A stretch of 64,000 nucleotides of DNA from assembly GCA_033239005.1 (NCBI GenBank), contig BSQZ01000009.1, positions 7,804,252 through 7,868,251 on the forward strand. The letters are read 5' to 3'. Origin of the DNA: Lamellibrachia satsuma (taxonomy: Eukaryota; Annelida; Polychaeta; Sabellida; Siboglinidae). Position 1 is the first letter of the stretch. Every line of letters starts with the position of its first letter. This document shows positions 12,021 to 24,136 of the stretch, piece after piece. The notes under the pieces were generated by a model. That model was not told the origin of the DNA and did not search any database. It saw only the letters and a program-made list of their open reading frames with translations. Both the position numbers and the translations under genes were made by a program.

Positions 12021-12187
12021 TTGAGGATGCAATTAAAACATAGTTCACACAAGACAATGAAAACTTAAGCTAACAACATGAAGCTGACCCACACAGAGAA
12101 CGTAGTTGCTACCAACACAAGAATATATGACAGTTTGTAACCAGTGCACTGCCCACGTCATTATCACACATACACTGTCCCACATAC

Positions 12188-12328
12188 CTTGCCACCGAGA
12201 TTGCTAGTTGATAACCATTTCCTTCTGCGCGCCTTATCCACACTGGGACGTGCCCTGTCCACGCTGGGGCGTCCCGAATAAAATGCTGGGAACGCCTCCC
12301 CGTTCTGAAGGTTCCTGTTGCCCCACAT
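12188..12328 (-). CDS. Candidate alternative first exon of the tensin-like gene
   Basis: On the minus strand an ATG at 12328, the first Met after an in-frame TGA ten codons upstream, opens 47 codons. They begin MWGNRNLQNGEAFPAF, contain a tandem (R)PSVDRA / (R)PSVDKA motif and a basic RRRKW run, and end GGK at a strong donor (GGCAAG then GTATGTG). It ends in phase 0, so it could splice straight to exon 4 in the same intron. That would give an N-terminus without most of the C1 finger. No known domain is recognised. The GC-rich block (about 12180-12440) stands out from its AT-rich flanks. It could also be an internal exon (possible acceptor at gggcaacag) or a chance splice-like ORF. Confidence 0.42.
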
Positions 12329-14554
12329 GATGGGAGAGAGGGCACAGGAGAACTGTCACAGGCAGCAAGTCTGGCAGATACTGTCACACCAGTGGACAGG
12401 TCACATGGAGACCTCCTCAGGCTGTGATGCACTGATATGGACTCTTTATTATGGCCATTCAATAAGGTAGAACCAGTCTGCTTGCACCCACATAATCCAC
12501 TGTCACACAGCTGTCAACGCCTGTCAACAGCTTATGTCACACACCAGGGTGTATAATATGGGGGGGGGGGTGATGATATTCTGTCCTTTCTGTGGCAGTA
12601 TCTTCATGGCATCATCCATCATGGAGATGGGTAGATTTTTAGAGGGTGCAAGGGTATGTACACATTTGTAGAAATGCTTCACAGCTAATCATAGGATCTG
12701 TCTAGGGTTGTCACAGTGAGGTGACAGTGTGGCAGAAGTGACACGTCACAAAGTGAAAGGTTCTGTCTAGGCCTAGGGTTGTCTCAGTAAAGTGACACAC
12801 TTCTTCTTCATAGAAGAGCAAATCCTTCAGATCTGAAGATGATCTACTATAGTAGAAATGCACAGTATATAAATATGTTTTCTCAACCCTGCAATAAATC
12901 ACACAGAGGTGCTTGCCAACGGTGAAGGTAATCTGACAAAAGGGTCGTCAATGGTAAAGCGTATACGAAAAACAAAGAAAAGGGGAAAGAAAAAAATCTG
13001 TCTGAAAACAATGTTTTTTTGTCAAAGTTAATTAGCACTAGAAATAATCCACTTTAGAGACTATGGTGCTCTTGTCAAAACAAGTGTCAATATGGACACA
13101 AATGGGCACAAACTGTCAATGCCTTCCCGCATACTCCCATAAGCCACAATGGGTTTCAAGAAATTCTCCAGTGTCACAGTCACACTGCTATTAATTTTTT
13201 CCTTATTTCCTGTAATAACTTTGCGTGTAACCCAATAAACCCTGGCTACAGGAAGTAAAGCCAAGATGAAGCACATGGACATATGTCTATCTGAAAACTT
13301 GCTGCATCACTTCACTATTGAAAGACTTCTATGGCCTATTATAAGGTAGTAGCCAATGTTCCTAAGCTTAGATAGGTACTGAGTTCCAGGGGCAGTGTTA
13401 TTCTAGGAATGTGCATCAAAGTCTACTGTATCACAACAGCCTGTGGCTGGGGTGGCCTGCTGGAGATGAAGAAGAAATCTGTCCAATACAACAACAGAAG
13501 ATGTAGCCATCCTCTGGTGCATCTCATGTCAGCTCTGTCACAGCAGCAATGTTGTCCACAGACTTGGGTCGTTCACTCAGTGGTTAGGAGAACAAATGTT
13601 CAGTCATATACACTGTGGGCACTTCTGGGGTCTTTTAATGCACCCAAGTAATTTTTGTAGAAGGGTTTTAAAGTATTCATCTAATGTGTGTATATGTGTC
13701 CAATGTCCTATTCAAAATTGCTGGGTAAGCCAGCAAGTCACGGCATTTTAATTACAGTAAATATCATTCAATAAAAACTACACCATTTCAAAAGTTGGCT
13801 ACTAAACTCATTGTCACAGATGCCGCGGTGTACACAGAGGTGAATGAGAAACATTTGATCAAGTAAAACATCCCAAAACATGAAACACACAGACAGGGAG
13901 ACAACAGTGCAACTTCAACTTCAACTACCTGAACATTCTGGGAAATACACCACCTGTTAGTGTTTCCCCAGGGGTACAGGCACACTCCCTGCCAATTACC
14001 CTGGTCTACCACCAGACGGATTTAAACATGGAAGGTTACCTAATATGAGAACTACTTTATACAACATAATTATGCTGTGTGGTGTTGCACAGCAGTTTCT
14101 TCATCCAATGGGGATACTCTCAAAACACCGAAGAACGACCTCACATGATCATCCATTCCATGGCATACCTTTAGGAGGATTTAATTGCTTGTTCTAACGG
14201 AGCAGCCAAGGTGTTCTTTACCTGTCCATTGATACTTTGATAACAATGTTTGGAAACATACTCATTAGGCATACTAAACTCAGCATTCACTCTAGTAATA
14301 ACTTCCTACAACACAAGTGCTCAGTGTTCACATTGAAGGGTGAGCCTATAGTATCATGGTTTGGATATGGATACAGTTTCACACAGGTTAAAGTTGAATT
14401 TTCGACATAAAAATGCCCCAAAACTGCTTCCACTGCTTAAAGCATAACATTTTCTGGGTAGGCTTTAAGGCAGCCTTGGACTCCTTCTTGCATGGTTCCA
14501 ATTTTAGACCCATAATATCGTGTAAACACCTCGTGATCTCACACACTAAGAAAA

Positions 14555-14738
14555 CCCCATCCAGTATCACCAGACGGAACCCCCAAGGGAAGAAAACAGA
14601 GGACAGCCCAGGAAGACCTAGTGGCAAGACTTTGAAGTGGAAATCATGAGGATGGGTTACACCTGGAATGAAGCCAATGAACGGAACCTTTGTTGACGGC
14701 TTATGCCCCCAGCAAGTAAACGATCCTAAGTAAGTAAG
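14555..14738 (+). mobile_element. RTE-like LINE ORF2 C-terminal fragment
   Basis: Across two frames it reads RTPKGRK, QRTAQEDLVARL (cf. RGRPxxTWRR) and MRMGYTWNEANERNLCRRLM, the end of an RTE-type ORF2. A run of aagtaagtaagta follows. Frameshifted and truncated. Confidence 0.6.
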
Positions 14739-14799
14739 TACACAGCTTTATACATAACTAGAGGCAAAGACACTGACAACAAGTAGGATGTCCTCTCGC

Positions 14800-14990
14800 T
14801 GCCATTTCAAAGCTTGGGCTATTTCGTTCACGCCACGTTGCCTCAGTTCACTCAGCTGTATAAATGAGTTCCTGGTGGTGGATATGTGAACGAATAGTCT
14901 TCGCGCAGTAATTCAAAGTCGAGTTGGTATGAACAAGTCTGTCGTGTAAAGCACTTTGAGCAGTCCCAAGGACTGAACAGTTCAGCAGCA
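14800..14990 (+). mobile_element. SINE, 5'-truncated, single-unit body
   Basis: gctgccatttcaaagcttgg, cctcagttcactcagctgta and taaagcactttgagcagtcc match the body and tail of the SINE family. The tRNA-like head is missing. It shows the unexpanded single-unit state of the body. Confidence 0.78.
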
Positions 14991-15391
14991 GGATCAAGAC
15001 CGTTTGTCTTGAAGGAAATGGTTAGGTCTTGTGTGCCCCAGAAGACAGGACAGGAGGAAGAACTATCTGATTGCTGATAGCAATATAGCCTAGTTTCACT
15101 GTATACTATACACATAACCATCTTACAACTAATGTGAAGCAGGGTCCAACTTTAAGATGTGGGTTATGATTAGGGTAAGTTAGGGTCACATAAGAAATGT
15201 TACAAACACACTCCAAGAACACATCAACAATGGCACATCTCTTGTGGACATTATACAATCGCCTTTATAATACAATGGACACTATGCTCCAACTGGCCTT
15301 GAGCCACACAAGTTGGTGCCTGGATTCTAGCTGAAGTAACTGTATCAGAAGCATTCACCAGTTACTGTTACACAAGCAGAGTTTAAGGCTT

Positions 15392-15620
15392 GTGTGTGGG
15401 TCTAGCAGCCCTCCAATACACATACACAGTGGGTCAGCTGGGGGTTGTGTATGGGTCTCTCAGCCCCTCCAATACACAGACACAGGGTGTCACCTGGAGG
15501 GTTGTGTGGGGGTCTCTCAGCCCCTCCAATACACAGACACAGGGTGTCAGCTGGAGGGTTGTGTGGGGGTCTCTCAGCCCCTCCAATACACAGACACAGG
15601 GTGTCAGCTGGAGGGCTGTA
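15392..15620 (+). repeat. 57-bp tandem repeat (4 copies)
   Basis: Units contain gtctctcagcccctccaata and cacagggtgtcagctggagg. 57 bp is 19 codons, so all forward frames and one reverse frame stay open. This accounts for the cluster of open frames in front of the CR1 copy. Confidence 0.92.
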
Positions 15621-15825
15621 TACATCATATCTGACCGGGATCTGTCAAATGTGTTTCAACTTTCAACGAGATGTGAAAAAATCATACAACAGCTAAGACG
15701 GCGGGGGCGGGGGCAACACTGCATGGTTGACAGTGCTGATCTACAACATTCCACTTGCTTACATGCATGCATGCACACACTCTATAGACAGAGCATACAG
15801 CTTGCACCCCGAATCATATTAACAA

Positions 15826-16962
15826 ATGTTATGTTTTTTGGAAGAAATCATTAAGTGGATAGACGAGGGATCGCCAGTAGATATTATCTACTTAGATTTT
15901 CAGAAAGCTTTTGACAAAGTGCCACATCAAAGATTGCTACTTAAATTAAAAGCCCATGGTATCGGGGATAGCATAACTGACTGGATAGAACAATGGCTGA
16001 CTGACAGAAGACAACGAGTTGTAGTAGATGGCGAAGTTTCAAATTGGAAATCAGTTTTGAGTGGGGTACCTCAAGGATCAGTATTAGGACCTATATTATT
16101 CTTAATTTATATCAATGACTTGGACGAGAGTATAACAAGTAACGTACTGAAATTTGCGGACGACACAAAACTGTTTAGAAAGGTTAATACTGATGGTGAT
16201 AAACAACATTTACAAAACGATCTAGACAGATTAGTGAAATGGTCTGAGAAATGGCAGATGCTGTTCAATTTTGGGAAATGTAAATGCCTACATACAGGAC
16301 ATGGGAACTTGAATGTAAACTATAAAATGGGAGCTACTGTTCTTGGTACTACTGTAAAAGAAAAGGACTTAGGAGTTACAATAAGCGCTGATATGAAAGT
16401 TTCAGAGCAGTGTGGTATTGCAGCTTCAAAGGGTAATCAAATTCTTGGATTGATTAGAAGAAACATAACATACAAGGGAAAAAAGTTAATTATACCTCTA
16501 TATAAAGCAATAGTTAGACCTCATTTAGAATACTGTATACAAGCATGGAGACCATATCGTAAGAAGGATATAGATACGCTTGAACGCATACAAAGGAGAG
16601 CAACTAAAATGATTCCAGAACTTAGAGACCTTAGTTATGAAGAACGCCTGAAAGAATGTGGTTTAACAACTCTAGAGACAAGGAGGTTAAGAGGAGATCA
16701 GATTGAAGTTTTTAAGATATTGAATGGGTATGAAAATATTGATAGAAATATGTTTTTCTCACTCAAGAAGGATAGCAGAACTAGAGGACATGAGGTAAAA
16801 TTAGTAAAGGATCAATGTAGATTGGACATCAAGAAGCACTCGTTCTCACAGAGGACAATAAATGAATGGAACAAACTGTCTACAGATTGTGTAACTGCTA
16901 GCAGCGTGAATATGTTTAAAAACAAGGTTGACACATATATCAGGAGGGCGGGTTATAAGTAG
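15826..16962 (+). CDS. CR1 ORF2 C-terminal part: reverse transcriptase
   Basis: The 378-residue frame is the ORF2 C-terminal half. It has YLDFQKAFDKV (residues 22-32, first catalytic Asp), SGVPQGSVLGP (79-89), the polymerase FADD box (110-113), thumb and C-terminal region, and ends RAGYK. The N-terminal endonuclease and RT fingers are missing because the insertion is 5'-truncated, and its ATG is not a real start. It has no frameshift, unlike the 36.6-39.5 kb copy, to which it is closely similar. It cannot support its own retrotransposition. Confidence 0.9.
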   Translation: MLCFLEEIIKWIDEGSPVDIIYLDFQKAFDKVPHQRLLLKLKAHGIGDSITDWIEQWLTDRRQRVVVDGEVSNWKSVLSGVPQGSVLGPILFLIYINDLDESITSNVLKFADDTKLFRKVNTDGDKQHLQNDLDRLVKWSEKWQMLFNFGKCKCLHTGHGNLNVNYKMGATVLGTTVKEKDLGVTISADMKVSEQCGIAASKGNQILGLIRRNITYKGKKLIIPLYKAIVRPHLEYCIQAWRPYRKKDIDTLERIQRRATKMIPELRDLSYEERLKECGLTTLETRRLRGDQIEVFKILNGYENIDRNMFFSLKKDSRTRGHEVKLVKDQCRLDIKKHSFSQRTINEWNKLSTDCVTASSVNMFKNKVDTYIRRAGYK

Positions 16963-17065
16963 GTGAACATTGTTGGACTCTCGATAAGCCAATGGCTTCC
17001 TTGTCCACTTGCCATCTGGGCCTTTGGCTTGGATGGCAAATCTTGTTAAATCTTGTTAAATCATA
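15828..17065 (+). mobile_element. 5'-truncated CR1-type LINE with intact RT remainder
   Basis: Homology to the full-length copy starts inside the reverse transcriptase (LCFLEE..KW) and runs to the 3' UTR and two copies of ATCTTGTTAA. The reading frame is unbroken, so the insertion is young. It lies in intron 3, antisense to the host gene. Confidence 0.92.
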
Positions 17066-17717
17066 TCATGCTTAGTGACTGCTACTAATCGCTACCCCAC
17101 TGTGGGTCTGGACTGAATCACCAAACCTGCCCTTAGCTGTTCAGGTGAAGAACACATATAAGAAAACATACATGGGCGATCTGTCGATTCTTCATTAAGG
17201 TCTGTGACTCTGTATATAAGAAACACTTGCTACAGGGGGCTACCGACCAACTTCAAGTTTCGTATACATGGTTGTCCGCTCATACACAGAACAATAACCT
17301 CAGTGTGCACAATAACAACCAACTGTTGTGTTGCTCAACATAAAGCATTTGCCAATCACTGCTAATCATAAATACTTCTTTGATCTCATATAACATAAAC
17401 AGTCTTTGTATAAAAAATATGCTCCAGAAAAAATCAATGCTACAAGTACAACCTACAATGGAAACATGAATAGAATGGAATATGATCAGGAATGTTGTGC
17501 AACTGTCACATACAGTAACATCACAAATTACCATGACGTTTATCGTAAATAACATTTCCAGTTGATAACATTTAGTGTAACATTGTGATTACCTTCAGTT
17601 CACCAGCATTTTATTAAGATAATTTGTCACAACAAAACGCGTCAGTTCAGGTAACGAAAGCAGTGTCGCCATCATGAGTTCTTGTATCCTACCTTCCAAC
17701 TGACTGTATTTCCACAG

Positions 17718-17848
17718 GCAAACATCTCTGCTGCGGAGATGGGAGAAACAGGATTTCTCGTCGCACTACACCACCAAACACACACCACACGCTGTGGACG
17801 CTGATGATCTTAAGTCAGCAGCTCTCAGCCTGAAGGAGGCCAGTCACA
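17718..17848 (+). CDS. Exon-like segment of an unrecognised plus-strand gene
   Basis: A 131-base segment with a strong acceptor (gactgtatttccacag) and a GTAAGTAG donor on the plus strand. The only open phase (1 to 1) gives 43 residues beginning QTSLLRRWEKQDF, with a SHYTTKHTPHAVDADDLK stretch and a helix-like SAALSLKEASH. The composition is convincingly coding and GC-rich compared with its surroundings. It lies inside intron 3 of the minus-strand gene, so it would be antisense and nested. I do not recognise the family. It is phase-compatible with the segment at 26622-26737. Confidence 0.55.
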
Positions 17849-20800
17849 GTAAGTAGTTCCAGCTGTAGAGTCTGCTGCCAGTACACATCAAGACCAAGGT
17901 AGCCTGGTTCTCAGATATGATGCAGGTGGAGCAAGGACAGAGTGGTCCACACTGGCCTAAGATGGAGTCTAGACCCAGTCCAGATGGAGTTTAGACAGGG
18001 GATTGAGTCTGTTAGGGCTGAAACAGGGCTGAAATGTAGTAGGGTTTGGATGGATATAAGATGAGAACAGACTTGACAAAGACAAGAGTGAATGAGGGCT
18101 GGGGAGAGATCAAGGGAATACTGAGACAACTCTGAAATGGAACTGAGGCCTCTTGCGTGAGCCATCATCATCATACTCTGCAGTCAAATGTCTAGGTCGA
18201 CCTGCTCGAGCCAACTGAGGCAAGGCCACAACAAAGACGCAGAGCACACAGGCTCACACTAGGAAGACAGAGAGTGACACACTGACTGACAGACTGACAC
18301 AAGGAGCAGAATGAGAGCAGAAGAACAGAATGAGAGCCAAAGAGCAAGGGACCAGAATGAGAGCAGAAGAACAGGAGAGCAGAATGGGAGAAGAAGAACA
18401 GGAGAGCAGAATGGGAGCAGAAGAACAGGATAGCCAAAGAGCGCAGACAAAAGAGCTGGGACAAGAGAGCAGGTGAGCAGCACATGACAAGAGCAGGAGA
18501 GCAGGTGTAAAGCCAAAAACACATGCACCACAACAAGAAACAGATAGAACCATTGCACATAGCTTCAAGATCCTGTTTACTGCACACAGATAATACTAGC
18601 ATTTGTTAAACTACCTCCACTACTATGTGAGAATATTTTTTAATGTGCCATAAAGAAGCCAGTGAGAACCAGCCATAGTAACACTGCCTGAAGCCATCGC
18701 AGCATAGCTATGAACTACTGTGTGAATTCATCAGGCCAAACTCAGACCTGACCAAGCATATGAAAGCCACCCCAGATATATCAACTGATTACAGCAAGTT
18801 ATGCTGTGAGAGATCTGCAGATAAACGAAGCATTATATACGTGTGGTTGGAACATAGAATTCCCGTGGCTAGCGTGCGCAGGTCAGGCATTCTTACTGTC
18901 TTCATTCATTGCACATATATGAAGCCACAGTGTTCTTCATTGTGTGGTATAAAACGCTACGATTGCAGTGTAGTGATCAAAATTGCATGCCATGCATTGA
19001 ACCCTACCATTAGTAACTTCACCTATTATTATCTCCCGTCAACTGTCCGTGATACGGCGCTGGTGGGACCAGTCATTAACAGTTTGTGTCATTTGTTGCC
19101 TGTTACCACAAAACTAGCATAAGGCCAGCTGCTCTAAGCCTCTCATTAAACCACAAAAACAGATAAATCTAAAAATGGCTTTGATGTGTCATCCGTCATA
19201 AAAGCTAATCAGGATAGATTATAGTTATTGCAAAATTATCACCACATCACACATGGACATCCATAATACTTGTTATTTATCGATACATTTCTTTCTACTG
19301 TGAATCTCTCTGAACCAAGCCAGTTTTTTTTAACCAGCACCACACATGCCCATAGATGTGATGTCATGTGCTGCCACCTGGTGAGTATGAATGATTACAC
19401 CTGATAGAAAATGTTTCAGTAGCTGTGTATATGTAACGCATCATGCATGCACAGTTCTAATCCAATTTGCATGTTTCACACTGCATTAATTCGACTAGTG
19501 TGGTGGGAACAGCCCACTATTATACTTACGCATTCACACCATTTGAAAGAAAAGTCACAGGTGTCCTTTCAAGTTTTTTTTACAATCCCAGCTTCTCTAG
19601 TGACGTCTGTTTGATAAAACTTGAACTAGGATTTCATGACAGTTTCTATTTCAGGTCAATAAAATGACATTTACAAACATATGCTACTGTAACAACATCA
19701 TAACACATCACATTAACCTGGTTAAATAAAAATAAAATAAACATAAATCTATCATGGTGTCCACAGTGATACATAAGTGAAAGAGTTAGGAGAGAACTTT
19801 AGAAGTGACTGCCTCAGGCATGGCACTACTAACTACATCGCACCCACTGGTAATTATCATAACTACTGAATAATCATATAACTGGGGACATTCCAACACT
19901 TTGTTGACACATACTGCTAGGACCAACACCCAATTACGGTAAAACCAATACTTATGCTCAACTTATCCTAAACTACTTGCGGCTGAACTCAGGATATAAC
20001 AATTACTGAACTTGAAAAGGTTATGTAGGACAGATAGGTATGCATCACAGACAACTTTTGTGGGACCCATCTGGACTACAAGAAGATACCATTTCATTTT
20101 AACACTCATAAATAGTTCGTAGTTTCTACAGTAGGGCCTACATGAACAACTGTTCATTCATGTGTATACGTTCCCAAAAGCACTGTACAAGTTATAATAA
20201 TTTCCAAATATAACCAATTACACGGCATGCATACATGACAGTATGTTTCACGAGTTCTTATTTATAATTAACTTATTATTAAACAAATTTATGAAAGCGT
20301 TACAGGAGCAACAGAAGAACAATGCCAAAAATTAAATTACCACCATTATATTTTAAAATAAACAAAAATATTATTGGGTTCAGGTATGGTTTATATAAAT
20401 TGTATAGAAAGCATAAGCCAATGATTTCAAAGGTTACTGGGAGTGCAATAACTATAAAAAATATTTCGTTCACAGGCCAGAAATTTGGCATTTGAAATTT
20501 CATCAAAATCGGAGGGGTCAAGAATGTTGCTGGTTGAGTTCATGTGGAATGACCCTATGCTAACTGCCTAATGGAAAGACACCCCCTAAAATGTGAATGG
20601 AGTGCTCGAAGTAGGTGAAAATAAACAGGAACAGAACAATGTGCACAACCTTATCCATAAGCATATTATTTTGGCCTTTCAATCCCACACAATTCTATTT
20701 TATCATCACTTTGGTATACAAAGATGACAAATACAAATATGAGAGAGCCGTTGAATAAATTATCAACTGACTGCTACTTACAGTGAGGCCGTGAAATTGC

Positions 20801-21220
20801 CTTGGTCAGTGATAGCTTGGTAAACACTTGTAAGAGAACTAACGGTACAGCCCAATTTAAAGGAAATATAAAGTACAATGCTCTGTCCAGAACAGATCCA
20901 CACACCCTCTAGGCAGATAAAATAGACACCACTTCTCTCTGGCTGGACAGAACAAACTCTAGCAATCTCCCAGGTTGAAGGAAGTGACAAATTTCCTGGA
21001 CATGTCATTTCATTTGTTTCATTCACAAAGGAAAGAATAATAAGATCCTGGCTATGTGCTAGTCAGCAAATAACAGTTAGGAAATGACATATGTCTTGAA
21101 CAAATACTTGTAAAACTGCGCAGTAATATAACACTATAATATACATATGCATTAACCAATCAGCAAATGACAAGTCTTAAACAAATATTTTTAAAACTAT
21201 ACAGTAATATAAACACTATA

Positions 21221-21227
<7 letters not shown>

Positions 21228-21266
<39 letters not shown>
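21228..21266. repeat. (CA)n(TA)n microsatellite
   Basis: acacacacac followed by (TA)n, just left of the palindrome. Confidence 0.95.
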
Positions 21267-21271
<5 letters not shown>

Positions 21272-21375
21272 GTTTGCTATTCCAACTGATAACCTGTTTG
21301 CATACTTGAACTACGGTATAAATGGTACAAGAGAATAATTGTGTGTATGCATGTGTGTGCGTGTGCGTGCATGCA

Positions 21376-21448
<73 letters not shown>

Positions 21449-21548
21449 GCACGCACACGCATATGCATACACACAATTATTCTCTTGTGCCATTTATACC
21501 GTAGTTCAAGTATGCAAACAGGTTATCAGTTGGAATAGCAAACTAATT
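21267..21548. repeat. 282-bp near-perfect palindrome with (TA)n centre
   Basis: The left arm from aattagtttgctattccaac to ..gtgcgtgcatgcatgc is mirrored by the right arm ending ..gttggaatagcaaactaatt. Arms are about 105-110 bp with few mismatches around roughly 65 bp of (TA)n at 21379-21444. A second (TA)n tract precedes it (21228-21266). It can fold into one long hairpin. It may be a foldback/MITE-type element. Confidence 0.85.
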
Positions 21549-21929
21549 CCAGCGTACAAAGTACGTTCCAATACTTGATAACCTGGAGTAGTGCCCACGA
21601 ATAAACTCAATATTCCACTGGTCCATACCGCCCTCTCTATCTACGTATCAGTAGGTAACTTGGTGTGAACCTACAGTATCTATAATTATGTGATTCTATC
21701 TGCAGTCTGAATCATGTACAGCTGCTAGTGGAGAAAGTTCATGTTCAAAACAAACAAATACAACTACTTAAAGAAATAAATTATTATTCCAATATAAAAG
21801 AATATAAAACGGGTTAGCTGTAAGGAAAATTCAATGTATTTCCGAGTACGTTTGCTAAAGTGTGCAATTGATTTTGCAATATGCACTTCACCTGGAATTC
21901 ATACAAGCTTCGAGGTACGCCAACATAAG

Positions 21930-22185
21930 CCTGCACTATGGTAACTTCCAGGTGAACTAATGCAGATCAAATGATGCCTACCTTCTCTCTGGTAACTTCT
22001 AGTTGAACTACCAGGTACTGCAGTCAAATTATGTCTGCCTTCTCTATGGTAACTTCCAGGTGAACTACCAGGTACCTCAGATCAAATGATGTCTGTCTTC
22101 TCTATGGTAACTTCTAGTTGAACTACCAGGTACCTTAGATCAAATGATGTTTGTTAACTCTACGGTAACTTCTAGGACCTAGGTG
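21930..22185 (+). repeat. ~60-bp tandem repeat (about 4 copies)
   Basis: Units contain ctatggtaacttctagttga, actaccaggtac and cagatcaaatgatg. Confidence 0.85.
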
Positions 22186-22404
22186 AACTGTATTTGTGCA
22201 GTGTCTGTATGAACTGCGCAAGGGCTTGCCTGCTGGGCTCACAAAAAAGGCAAGTTCTTACGCAACATGGGAACGCTTAGCTTGTTTTTTTACATTTCAT
22301 CCTCTGTCACACCTATTCAAATTCTAAAACTGACACGATTTATATGGAAAGCATTCAGCCATGCTGAAATAAATGCACAAAAGGTGTTTGTTTGGATAAT
22401 GCCA

Positions 22405-22530
22405 CCACTGTCTACTGTCAGGCACTCACTCCTACAGCTTGATGAACTGGGGGCAAATGAAATTAGCCAAGCTTTGAAAGGTGGCCAGAGGATTCTAACC
22501 ATGGCCCACTTTCAGTCGAGTCACACACTG
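22405..22530 (-). mobile_element. SINE fragment (minus strand)
   Basis: The reverse complement has ccatggttagaatcctctgg (degraded head) and cctttcaaagcttggctaat, then body sequence. Box B is lost. Confidence 0.6.
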
Positions 22531-24136
22531 CCAAAAACAGACTGGACACAGCTGACAATTCTATCTTCAAACACTGCTGACCATAAGAGGTCATTCATGT
22601 CTTCCTGGGTGCCTGGTGTCAGCTTCCGCCCGCAGAGTAGCAAGGGACAGCTGTTAAACCATGGAAGAAACCAGCGTGGAAAAGGAAGACTTAGTGTATC
22701 TACCCACTTTATGTATTCTCTCACCAATTTCTCAGGACAAGTCGTTAGACAGAATAAGCTGGTGAACTGAAAGGCAAGGAGAAGATTATATAATTATTGA
22801 AGTGGAAAGATACATCAAGGAATATAGGACGAAAAAGTCAGGCTTTTTAGCCTGGAGATCAAAATGAATCCTAGGTCAATATACTGCTATGCAATAAATT
22901 TCAGTATCTGTACAAAATTAATAAGTACGTAAACAAAAGTGGAGATGCATATTATGGGAGTTAAGCATGCAGTGTAATATTACGCTGTTAAGTACTGACA
23001 TTTATTGGTGGGCCATAAATACTGACATTTTTGGCAGCCAAATTCTGCAATGTTTCCTAATGACCACAACTGGTTCACCATTTCTCCAGTTGTCACCCTC
23101 TGGAACACCCTCCTAGGTGTGGGTACAACCCCTGGTACACATAGCTGCCAATGTGGGTGGTCTATGATACCAATATAACAAACTATCCAATGCAAGACTT
23201 GCACTTCAACATAAACATTAACACACAGGGCTCTAAGCAGAACAATGCTATTAAACACTTGATTTTACTAGGACTGCCATCTAATAAATTGCAACTTTAT
23301 TGCATGTTTTGATGAAACATGAAAGTGCTGTTTCCATAGCCCAATCACAAGAATGACATTCACCGATTCACAAGTGACAGAGACAATTACCAAAGGACAC
23401 TAATAGTAACTGTCACGCATTCTGTCTGACCCATCGGATACCGCAGCGTTCTCTACTGGCAAAGCTCACATATTTGCTGGTCTAATGTAAGAAAAGACAA
23501 ATAATTATTTTAACATTAACATATGCGATAGTTCTATATAACAAAGGGTAATGGCAGGAGAAAATTTGAGAAACAAAACAGATAATCAAAACAAATCTGT
23601 GGAAATTCTTCCATAGACATCAACATGTTGTTTCCAGTCAGCATGAGGCAGCCTGTGTCATTCATCCATGACCAAAACATTCTGTGTAACTCATCATCCA
23701 TGACCAAAACACCAATGCAGGCCCTAGTTGAAACCTCACACCGCTTCTAACATCAACTGCAAAACATGACCTACAAGTATCGGTATACAGGGTACTGCTA
23801 TACCGTAGTTTAATATTACGTTAACCATCATGACAATCCATTATAGGTAATTCATAAATTGTTCTGGTTTACAACGCTGACATACTAACACAGGTTTATA
23901 TTAGAAGACAAAGTACCAGATGATCGTCATATGGATAGCGTATGGGAGGTTGGTCTGTTGGAGTGTAGCTTATCACTCAGTGTTCTGCACAAGAATCACT
24001 TGTAGTGATTCAGACATTTGTATGACTCCACCAGAGACAGACACAAGTTCAGCTGTTTTCCCAGACTGTGCCACTACAGAGGTCATTGCCAGCACTTGTG
24101 GTTGAAGCTTCTAACCTAACATCTTTCAAGGCAAGG

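Noticed and set aside
15165..15185. ttagggt-like words considered as interstitial telomere
   Set aside because: Only two imperfect, non-tandem words.
15390..15854. Apparent 154-codon frame running into the CR1 RT
   Set aside because: The first part is the 57-bp tandem repeat; it is in a different frame from the RT and is not an N-terminal extension.
18192..18602. 136-codon antisense frame, Cys/Leu/Ser-rich
   Set aside because: Lies over a purine-rich agcagaagaacag-type degenerate repeat; several phases are open for the same reason.
20778..20830. Minus-strand 45-base segment with GTAAGTA donor
   Set aside because: Phase 0 reading has an immediate stop; probably a chance splice-like pair.
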